From positions 65,263,383 through 65,327,382 of the forward strand of contig CM047805.1 of NCBI GenBank assembly GCA_026214975.1: a DNA stretch of 64,000 bases, in the 5' to 3' direction. A program made the translations under genes and the position numbers. Position 1 is the first letter of the stretch; the number at the start of each line of letters is the position of its first letter. Origin of the DNA: Gentiana macrophylla. Taxonomy: Eukaryota; Streptophyta; Magnoliopsida; Gentianales; Gentianaceae. Positions 54,843 through 64,000 of the stretch are shown piece after piece. Below the pieces are notes generated by a model. It saw only the letters and a program-made list of their open reading frames with translations, was not told where the DNA came from and did not search any database.

Positions 54843-57531
54843 TGATCGGGGTCAATCAGGTTATAATATACTTGACCACCATAAACCAATACTAGCAAGA
54901 GGACTAGGCCCATCGTAGTATAGCTATAGTGAATCAAGGTCGATCCCACAGGGAACCAATTATGGATCATCTTATATACAAACAATTAATTAAACATGTC
55001 AAGGACATAGAGGCGGTCTACGACCAACATAAGACAAGAAATGTAAAGACACGACTCGACACAACGTAATTAACCTCCCCAATTATAGTCTTTATCATTT
55101 GGACCTAGATAATTTATATAATAAACTGAACTTATTAACTATCAATCCGTTTGTATCTATCTTAGATTGGCTACGGGAGTCATCCTCTTTAACTTGACTT
55201 AGCACCGGTAAGTCACTAAATCACTGTGATATTGCTACGTGACTTCGCCTTTTGGTGCCTCCATCTCATATAACTCACACGCTTACGACTCTAAGGATGC
55301 TGATAGTAACAGTACACCTCGTCCAGGCAACATTCCTATGGTTAGGCGTACTTCCTAAACGATCACTCAAACTCTCGTCCAACTAACAATTAACAAGTTA
55401 TAGTCTCATGCTAGTTTACGATCTATGTATAACAAGGTGCGCGCAATTCCCTAATATAAACCTACTGAAGTAGTAATTTGAACGCGTCGAAGATCAATTC
55501 ATGAGCCTACCTAAGACTTTTATACTGGTATTTCCTTCTTACACGTTTTAATTAAATTAAGCGAGTGACGTAGCCATAGCCATACCTACTGAGATGATAA
55601 ATTCTATTAAGTTAACCTAACTATAAAGACGTGGCTATTTAACGGATAAAAGCAGGCTCGGTCGGCCGAATAGGTGGGCTCGAGCGACCGAGTGAACTCA
55701 TTCGGTCACCCGAATCAATTTCGTCCCAGATTACATCCCTGAACGTATCTCTCAGCGTTTCATCATACACAACGGATTAAACAGTAATTCGTAAAGCATT
55801 CATATAAACTAACATAGATACACATTTATTAAACAATGCAGATTCATGAATAAATACTAAGTAGATGACGTAGGTTATGGGATCCCCATAGACAAGGTAT
55901 CGCCACATCCCTAACGTCATAGCCTAGATCTACATCATCTAGCTATGATTAACTAATTCAAACGATAAAGCATAATTGGGAGGGATTAATTACTTAAAAG
56001 AAAGAAACAGAAAATAAAGGCTTACATATTGCAGCCCTTAAATTGCTGGAAACCCTCAAATTATTCTACATTGTATCAAAGTTGTATTATGAATTGTAAG
56101 ATTGAAGAAAGAATGAAGGGATTCAAGGTATTTCTTTACAAATTTCGTAGCTGCTGCTTATATACACGCGAAAATCCCGTGAGTGACCGAGCCGACATAC
56201 TCGGTCGACCGAATGATAGGGCTCGGTCGACCGAGCCTTTTTCTGCATGTGTTAAACGCGTCTCTTTGTCGACTTGTTCCCCAACGCATTCTTTCCGTCT
56301 TTGTCGATTCCTCCGATTTATCTCTTGATTAATGCTCCGATTTTCTTCCTTATTATCTCGAGATTTACTGATTGAATGACATTTATCCTCTCGATTTGTC
56401 GTGATCTGCAAAATCAGCATTTATCGCACAATAAATCGGTCTTTTAATAATAAAAACAGCTAAATACACTACTACAAAATTGGACATAGGTCACACTTAA
56501 GATATGAAAACAATCACAGTTTCAATAAAACCGTGACAACGAAAATATATATATCACACTTACAGTTTTCTATCACACTTATTGAAAAACTGAGATAAGT
56601 TATATTAATCAATCTCATTTTTAAAGTGTGACTTAATTGATATAATTTTTCATCACAGATTATTGAAAAACCGAGATAAATTATATCAATCAATCTCATT
56701 ATTAAAGCGTGGATCGAATTGATATGATATTTCTATCACGGTTTCTAAAAAAGCGAGATAAATTATATATATCAATCTCACATCTAAAACAGTTGACATA
56801 AATGATATGATATTTTTATCACGGTTATTGAAAAACGAGATAAATTATACCAAACTATCACACTTTTAATCGTGACTAAATTGGTATGATATTTTTGTCA
56901 CGGTTATTGAGAAAGCGAGATAAATTATATCAATTAATCTCATTTTTAAACTGTGACTGAATTCATGATATTTTTGTCACAATTATAGAAAAGGTGAGAC
57001 AAATTATATCCACTAATAAGAAAAGAGATATAGATCACACTTATCTAAAGATAATGATCACACTTTTAAGAGAACCGAGACAAGTAAAATGTTTATATAT
57101 CACACTTAAACTTTTTATCACAGTTATTAGGTGTGAAAAAAAAGAATGATCACACTTTTTAGGTGTGATTGAAATAATAATAGATCTCGGCTTTTAAGTG
57201 TGATAACAACTACTAAAATAGATCACAGTTTTTAAATGTGTTGAAATTATAATCGATCTCGGTTTTTAAGTGTGATAACAACTATAATAGATCACGATTT
57301 TTAAGTGTGATAACAACTAAAATAAATCACAGTTTTTAAATGTGTTGAATTATAATAGATCTCGGTTTTTAAGTGTGATAACAACTCAAATAGATCATAG
57401 TTTTTATTATCACGGTTTTTAAGAAAACTGAGACAAGAACATCAATCAATCACGGTTTTTAACTGTGATTAAAATAATATGATATTTTATAATCATATCT
57501 TAGATTAGTGTGGTCGAAAATGATAATATAG

Positions 57532-57603
57532 TAGGCATCAACCCAGTGGTAATTAGTGTGGTTCCTTAATCCAGAGTATCCGAGTTCGAGTCCCGGTGGC
57601 AAC
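57532..57603 (+). other. tRNA-like module 1 inside the CACTA element
   Basis: CCCAGTGGTAATTAG resembles an A-box/D-arm, and GAGTTCGAGTCC (57582-57593) resembles a pol III B box. Spacing is about 40 bp. Acceptor and anticodon stems pair poorly, so it is not a functional tRNA. It corresponds to module 2 at 58048-58120 within a ~500-bp duplicated unit. Confidence 0.55.
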
Positions 57604-58047
57604 AAAAGATATGTGTGCGTTTATTTCGTTTTCGTAAAAAAAGAATGATCACACTTTAATATAATAAAAGATATGTGTGCGTTTATTGAAATTATAATAT
57701 ATCTCGGTTTTTAAGTGTGATAACAACTACTAAAATAGATCACAGTTTTTAAATGTGCTGAAATTATAATAGATATTGGTTTTTAAGTGTGATAACAACT
57801 ATAATAGATCACAGTTTTTAAGTGTGATAACTACTAAAATAGATCACAGTTTTTAAATGTGTTGAAATTATAGTAGATCTCGGTTTTTAAGTGTGATAAC
57901 AACTAAAATATATCACAATTTTTATTATCACGGTTTTTAGGAAAAATGAGACAAAAAACAATCAATCACAGTTTTTGACTGTGATTAAAATAATATGGTA
58001 TTTTATAATGAGATTTTAGTTTAGTGTGGTTGAAAATTAGAAGAAAG

Positions 58048-58120
58048 AAAACATCGGTCTAGTGGTAATAAGTGTGGCTCGTTAATCCGGAGCATCCGGG
58101 TTCGATTCCCAACAAAGACA
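58048..58120 (+). other. tRNA-like module 2 inside the CACTA element
   Basis: GGTCTAGTGGTAA (58056-58068) matches the D-arm of tRNA-Glu-like genes, and GGGTTCGATTCC (58098-58109) is a perfect B-box core (GGTTCGANTCC). The A to B distance of about 45 bp is normal for a tRNA gene. Stems are degenerate; it may be a SINE head or a captured pseudo-tRNA. Confidence 0.6.
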
Positions 58121-58671
58121 AAAAAATATGTGTGCTTATATATCGTTTTTGAAAAAAAGAACACTCTTATTGGTGTGATTTAAATTATAATAGATCACGG
58201 TTTTTAAGTGAGATAACAACTAAAATAGATCATAGTTTTTAAATGTGTTTTAATTGTAATAGATCTCGGTTTTTAAGTGTGATAACAACTATAATAGATC
58301 ACGGTTTTTAACTATGATAACAACTATAATAGATCACAGTTTTTAAATGTGATAAAATTATAATAGATTACGGTTTTTAAGTGTGATACCAACTATAATA
58401 GATCCCGGGTTTTAAGTGTGATAATTATTATAATAGATCACAGTTTGTAACTGTGATTGAGTTAAAGTACTTTATGTCACACCTCAATATGCCACACTTT
58501 GGAAGCCGTGACTAATGTAAATATATCACACTTAAAAACCGTGACCTTTATGCTTTTTTGTAGTAGTGATACCAAATATCTTATTAATAATCACTTAACA
58601 TTAAATAATAAATATAAACAAGTGATTTAATACGAAATATATATTATTTGGCTCGATTTAAGGATAATGTT

Positions 58672-60594
58672 GGGGCAGATTGGCGAGAGGATCGAAAAGG
58701 TTGAAGGGTGAAAAGGTGTAAAGGGAAAGATAAGGATAGTTGCAGAATGAATTGCGCACCACTTTGAATTTCACTTGGATCACCATTCTAAAAGATTTTG
58801 GAAGTTGACCAAAATTGCTCTTGTTCGCACCAATCATTCTCTGTTACATTTTTCAATAATTCTCAAGCTCTCTTAATGCTTCCATCTTAAGGTGGATTGC
58901 TAAATTTCTTTTTCTTTAGCAATTTCTCGACTCTCCTAAGAAACTCTAATTCACATGACCTATATTGAGTAAAAAAAATTTGCACATCCTTAGCCCAATG
59001 GCCATCGGAACACGGCAAAATAAAAAACCTCAACATATGTCACGTTACTCTTATTTGACTCAAAGAAAACAAAACCTATAATCCTAAAAAGAAATCCTAA
59101 GGGTTTTAAAGAAGTAGTTCTGAGTTTAAAGTCCTCAGCTCGACTTTCCAAAGATTATCCTTGTCAGTTATCATTCTTGGATCGCCAGACTTTGACCCTC
59201 TGAGCACTATTAGAGGTGGCTTGTCGCTTTTGCGGATTAATACCCTTCCCTTGGTTGTGAGACCTAGGAAACGACATTTATCCATACCATTTATACAAAG
59301 CTCTTACCTCGGCTCTCATTTTAGGAATTAGTGAATTCTAAGAAACTCGGCTAACATACGGTTTTGGCCTTGACAATAAGAAACAATGAATCAAAGTACT
59401 CGAATAAGGTCGGTTATGTAGGCAAGCCTATGCCGTCTTATTCGTTGGAACATATGTGACAGTTCAGGCCAATCCGTCAAGATAAGCCCCGTTTAGCCCG
59501 AAGGCTTATCGGCTATGCTAAGTCTTGTCGAACTGCTGTAACGTACATCACACGTGGAGGGAGTCGATTGTGCGAAGCTTCGGTTAAACTCGCCTGACCA
59601 TGGTTAAACCATTTCGAACCTATGTACAAAGATTCTTCGATTTCTAAATTGTCACCCAAAGCGTAATCTTGTTTTACATTTATGGTGGGTTCACCGAGAA
59701 GCCATCACCATAAACATCAACGAAAGAAAAAGATGGTGTTCTCTCAAAACTCAACATCTTCTTTAGATTGCGAATGCTTAAACTACACAATTTGTTGCTC
59801 CCCTGGCCAGTAGAAGAAATCTCATGCATAGGACAAAGAGATTTTAATAGAACTACGAGAAACTCTTTATTCACAGCTTCCTTTCAACGACTACATGTTT
59901 TCTTACACCCTCTAGATGAGACAGATATGGGGCACAACCTTCGACACTAATAGAACTAATCTTACAAACCAACTCCGGGCTAAGATTCATACTAACTTAT
60001 GCTCAAAAAACCAAAAGGTAGTAAAACATAAGCAAAAAAAAAGGGTAGTACCTTGCCTTCAACATTGTACCACGAAGAATTTAAGCCTTTAAAATTTTTT
60101 CGGAGACATCTTGGTGCTTTAAAGGTATTGCTTCCATCACTTTTCCCATCATAGAGTAGTAATTCGCATGTTCTTTGGGTTATTTCTCAGCGCCCTTGAA
60201 AATTATCGACTTGGATTATTGTTTCCTGGTTTTCGCAAAACAAAAGAAAAACAAAACAGACCGTAGATCTGATTTTAACATGGTTTCCCATGTCGCTATC
60301 GGACCTCACGGATTAAACATCTGAGGATAAACAGACACGCCGAAATTCCGGACTCGAAAAACACAAATCGAAACCGTGTAAACAAGAACAAAACAAAACA
60401 AATAAAAAAGTTATAAATTCTCTCGTCGACCGAATGAGGTCTCTCGGTCGACCGAATATTTTTTTTTTTTTTTTTTTAAATCTGGAATTTTCAGACAGAG
60501 CGCATAAACGAGAGGACTCAAAAGCGTAAAAGCGACACTAAAACAGAAAACTCGACATGAATATGAAAATTATTTATATATAAAATTGACCGTT
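58672..60594 (-). other. Gypsy leader and internal region, noncoding or degenerate
   Basis: Lies between the truncated LTR copy 1 and the PBS. On the minus strand 59150-59110 encodes KVELRTLNSELL. A 64-codon frame at 59874-59680 (MNKEFLVVLLKSLCPMHEIS) might be a gag remnant but is not recognised. Two CGGTCGACCGA words occur near 60425-60455 and a T-run of about 18 at 60458. No intact gene. Confidence 0.5.
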
Positions 60595-60615
60595 GGTTCC
60601 CCGGCAACGGCGACA
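60595..60615 (-). promoter_or_regulatory. Gypsy primer-binding site
   Basis: Minus strand TGTCGCCGTTGCCGGGGAACC, one base off TGGCGCCGTTGCCGGGGAACC of Athila/Tat elements. Located six bases inside the LTR end at 60622. Confidence 0.85.
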
Positions 60616-60621
60616 AAAACT

Positions 60622-62438
60622 TGATGACGTGGTCGATCGAGTTATAATATACTCGACCACCATAAACCAGTACTAGCAAGAGGACTAGGCCCATCATAGT
60701 ATAGCTATAGTGAATCAAGGTCGATCCCACAGGGAACCAATTGTGGATCATCTTATATACAAACAATTAACTAAACATGTCAAGGACATAGAGGCGGTCT
60801 ACGACCAACATAAGACAAGAAAAGTAAAGACACGACTCGACACAACGCAATTAACCTCCCCAATTATAGTCTTTATCGTTTGGACCTAGATAATTTATAT
60901 AATAAACTGAACTTATTAACTGTCAATCCGTTTGTATCTATCTTAGATTGGCTACGGGAGTCATCCTCTTTAACTTGACTTAGCACCGGTAAGTCACTAA
61001 ATCACTGTGATATTGTTACGTGACTTCGCCTTTTAGTGCCTCCATCTCATATAACTCACACGCTTACGAATCTAAGGATGCCGATATTAACCGTACACCT
61101 CGTCCAGGCAACATTCCTATGGTTAGGCGTACTTATACTTCCTAAACGATTACTCAAGCTCTCGTCCAACTAGCAATTACCAAGTTATAGTCTCATGCTA
61201 ATCTCGACGTGCATTATAATCAGTGCATGCAATTCCCAAATATAAACCTACCTAGATAGCGCCGAACGTCCGAAGATCAATTCATAAGCCTACCTAAGAG
61301 TTTTATATCGGTATTTCCTTTTTACACGTTTTAATTAAACTAAGCGAGTAACGTAGCCATAGCCATACCTACTGAGATAATAAATTCTATTAAGTTAACC
61401 TAACCATAAAGACGTGGCTATTTAACGGATGAAAACAGGGCTCGGTCGACCGAATAGGTGGGCTCGATCGACCGAGTGAACTCATTCGGTCACCCAGTGC
61501 TTAACTCCCCGATTTACATCTCTCGAACGATATCTCTCGGCGTTTCATCATACGAGCAGTTAAGCGAAGAATTAAGTAAAGCATTCATATAAACTAACTT
61601 AGATACACATTAATTAAACAATGCAGATTCATGGATAGAAACTAAGTGTACGACGTAGGTTATGGGATCCTCATAGACAAGGCTTCGCCACATCCATAAC
61701 GACATAACCTAGATCTACATCATCTAGCTATGAATTAACTAACTCAAACAATAAAGCATAATTGGGAGGGATTAATTACTCAAAAGAAAGAAACAGAAAA
61801 TAAAGGCTTACATATTGCAGCCCTTAAATTGCTAGAAACACCCTCAATAAACTACATTGAATCAAGATATGAATAGAGTGATTTTATTGAATGATATTCT
61901 AAGGTATTCAAGGTGTGTCTTTACAATTTCGTAGCTGCTTGCTTATATAGAGGTTTTCAGCCGACTTAGGAAGGATCTAGAGGATAAACACGATTAAAGT
62001 CAGAAACCGCCCCTGACCAGAGGCTCGGTCAACCGAAGGGAAGCACTCGGTCGACCGAAGCATGAGGCTCGTCGACCGAACCTGGATTTTCCAAGTTCTC
62101 CACGTTTTCTTAAATGCGCCTTGCTCCCCACTCCACGCTTCGTCTTGATCCGATTACTTCTTTTCGTTTAATGCTCCAATTTTCTTCCTTTATCATCTTG
62201 AGATCATTGATTAATTAACATTAATCCTCCCGATTTGTTGTGATCTGCAAAATCAATAATTATCGCACAATAAATCGGCTTTAAATAATAAAAACGGCTA
62301 AATACCAAATATCATATTAATAATCACTTAACATTAAATAATAAATATAAACATGTGATTTAATATGAAATATATATTATTAATCTCGATTTAAGGATAA
62401 TGTTGATGGCATTTACGGGTATAATTTGACCGTCATCA
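60622..62438 (-). repeat. Gypsy LTR (family Y), copy 2, complete
   Basis: 1,817 bp with perfect 8-bp terminal inverted repeats TGATGACG and CGTCATCA. PBS flanks it at the left and PPT at the right. Contains CTCGGTCGACCGA words at about 61440-61480 and 62025-62080. It carries the empty site of the CACTA element at about 62303. Confidence 0.9.
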
Positions 62439-62455
62439 ACTACCCCCCACTTAGA
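62439..62455 (-). promoter_or_regulatory. Gypsy polypurine tract
   Basis: Minus strand TCTAAGTGGGGGGTAGT directly before the LTR's start; same motif as at 20879-20893. Confidence 0.8.
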
Positions 62456-64000
62456 CTTTGATCGTCCCGAACAAAGCATCAATAAGTCATTCCCCAAGAC
62501 AACATTTTCTATGGTCAGGTCATACTTACGCAAGAAGCTCAAGTCAACTCATACTAGTCATGCTCATAAGATATCCATTATTCACTACTGACTATGAATC
62601 GAAATGATGTGTGCAAGTGCATTTAGTTTTATATATTCGTAGCAAGATTAGAGTTTATGCCAACTTCGTAATCTCAACCTACCAACCTCAGCATTCATAC
62701 TTCTCAAGCCTTTAAATTTTTTGAAGCACTAGAGCAATAAGCAAGAGCGTATCTATAGGGTTTTTGGACTTGGAGACCGAGTACTACTCAAAGCCTCTTA
62801 AAGAGTTGAATATTCTTTTCATATCTTCATATTTTTCAAATACTATCAATCTCAAGGAAGAAAACTTTTTAGAGTATCCCCCTTTCTTAGATCATGTATA
62901 GCATCGAATATTACCACAAGAGCGGGGCTACTTTGGTAATGTTACTACAAGCCCAGTGTCTAACATTTTGCTAAAACACAGGTACGTCTCAAGCTTATTA
63001 CTCTGCTTTTGTTGGCAAGAAGATAAGAATACATCAGCCAATAAGTATCGACACTAAGTTTACATAACCAATCATCTATACGATGTACACATACTTTCTT
63101 CAGTTATTATGATTTGCGCGGTATACTCGATTCACAGGTTGAGTAATTGAATAATAAATAACTACTCGCAAAAACGGGCATGAATATTCTTAAATTTACT
63201 TAACATAAGTATAAAATGATCACGTACTCATGAAACTTGGTTCCTTTCCTATCAATTCTTAGCTAGGAACTCGCAATTCTAAGGGTACGAGATAAATAAT
63301 ATGGTATTTATTCAATTTTTCAATTTTTCTACCGTTTCATTCAAATTTCAATCATAACATAGCTAAGTCTCCTACCCCCCACTTAAACATGGCATTGTCC
63401 TCAATGACAAAAATAAATGAGAAGTTAAGAAAAAGACTTAGCTCTGGAAACGGCTCTCAAGTAAAGGAACAATATCGGAGTAAATGTCAGCACGTAGTGG
63501 AGAAGCAAGTGAAAACCTGTATAAGCAGACAAACTCCACGAAACCGTTAATAACACCATGTCGATGGAGGTTATAAAATAATGTGGCAGTAATGAGGTAT
63601 AAATACCTAAAAACAGTTTAAGCCACTTTATTTTATACAACCAATGACAAGGGAAACCAAAAAGAAAAATACTAAATAGAAAGAAAAATAAACAAGCAAC
63701 TAAAGATGGTGGTCTTCATCTACAACCTCCACCGCCTAAATATTCTTAAAACCGGGTGGAGAAGACAAAGATCAAAAAGCATAACCCCATGTGGGAAAAC
63801 ACGAGGGTGACTCGATCGAAATGTATTCAATCCAGGAAAAGAGAAACTCGGTAAGGTTAAACAGATTGAATGCGACCTATTGGCTAAAGATAAATCAAAT
63901 ACTTAGCGCAGAAACTTCTCGCTTGCATTGGATATCAACAACTTAGGGAGATGTAGCTACTCCTCGAAATTACTGATAACCCAATGTATCACGTAAAAGT
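62456..64000 (-). other. 3' noncoding region of a second Gypsy copy
   Basis: No gene found. A second PPT-like C-tract (ACCCCCCACTTAAACATGGC, about 63372-63391) and AACAGTTTAAGCCAC (about 63613) match the region 27848-28116, which leads into the Gypsy ORF at 28237; the equivalent ORF would start just beyond the window. Confidence 0.55.

Larger units (their letters stand above)
56467..58568. mobile_element. Non-autonomous CACTA transposon, TSD ATA
   Basis: The 2,102-bp element has terminal inverted repeats CACTACTACAAAA and TTTTGTAGTAGTG and a 3-bp duplication ATA (56464-56466, 58569-58571). The second LTR copy shows the empty site GCTAAATACCAAATATC at about 62296-62312. The interior has no gene; it is a dense set of short direct and inverted repeats built on TCACACTTA/TAAGTGTGA and AAAACTGTGAT, the usual subterminal binding-site pattern of CACTA elements, plus two tRNA-like modules. 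It would depend on a transposase from elsewhere. Confidence 0.93.
54843..58671 (-). repeat. Gypsy LTR (family Y), copy 1, carrying a CACTA insertion
   Basis: Collinear with 60622-62400: ACTAGCAAGAGGACTAGGCCC, GTCAAGGTCGATCCCACAGG, GATTGGCTACGGGAGTCATC and others. It begins at 54843 (TGATCGGGGTC, compare TGATGACGTGGTC). It is interrupted at 56467-58568 by a CACTA element, and loses similarity after GGATAATGTT at 58671, about 37 bp before the LTR's other end. Confidence 0.85.

Noticed and set aside
57532..58120. Functional tRNA genes
   Set aside because: B boxes are good but acceptor and anticodon stems do not pair, and both modules are part of repeated CACTA sequence.

Overview
The window is nuclear plant DNA, almost certainly from a dicot with a repeat-rich genome. 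It is AT-rich and I could find no host gene, rRNA or functional tRNA. Essentially all of it can be assigned to transposable elements, mostly Copia and Gypsy LTR retrotransposons nested inside one another, plus one L1-type LINE and one CACTA DNA transposon. Most coding regions are broken by stops and frameshifts.

Left part, plus strand. 1-105 is the tail of a Sirevirus-type Copia LTR. 106-2819 is the 5' half of a LINE (ORF1 with a CCHC knuckle, endonuclease, start of the RT linker). 2820-about 4999 is a small Copia element (B1) with one 261-bp LTR, gag, protease and part of integrase. About 5000-7260 is a second Copia fragment (B2: LTR and gag). 7261-7781 is noncoding filler. 7782-18124 is a nearly complete Sirevirus-like element (C) with a truncated 5' LTR, gag, pol, an extra third ORF, a polypurine tract and a 1.4-kb 3' LTR.

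Middle part. 18125-32056 is mostly minus-strand Gypsy (Athila/Tat-like) material: gag remnant, primer-binding site, a composite LTR, a long 3' noncoding region, and an ORF resembling the family often annotated 'putative plant transposon protein'. A Tork-like Copia element (G, 21475-27546, minus strand, TSD AAAAC) lies in its 3' noncoding region. A plus-strand solo LTR (29144-30753, TSD GTTCT) splits the ORF.

Right part. 32057-54842 is a second Sirevirus-like element (D, minus strand) with pol, two zinc knuckles and the same kind of third ORF. It was hit by a solo LTR (E, 41399-51921, TSD GTAAG). E in turn was hit by a complete element F (42480-51310, TSD ATTAT). F keeps the C-terminal part of gag and a long third ORF but lacks protease, integrase, RT and RNase H. 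At 54843 D's 5' LTR is cut by a minus-strand Gypsy LTR that carries a 2.1-kb CACTA transposon (56467-58568, TSD ATA). A second copy of that LTR at 60622-62438 shows the empty CACTA site. It has a PBS on one side and a PPT on the other, as in an LTR-internal-LTR tandem.

Relations. Elements C, D, F and probably B2 and the tail at 1-105 belong to one Copia lineage. They share an LTR end in CCAACA, a C-tract ATTCACCCCCC shortly before it, and a tRNA-iMet-type PBS. C, D and F also share a large coiled-coil third ORF. The most interesting candidates are this third ORF, the pol-less element F that preserves it, the repeated TTTGTTTTG(T/C)AG junction between gag and protease, the palindromic word arrays inside several unrelated LTR families, and the tRNA-like modules inside the CACTA element. 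I aligned by eye only; no identity percentages were computed.
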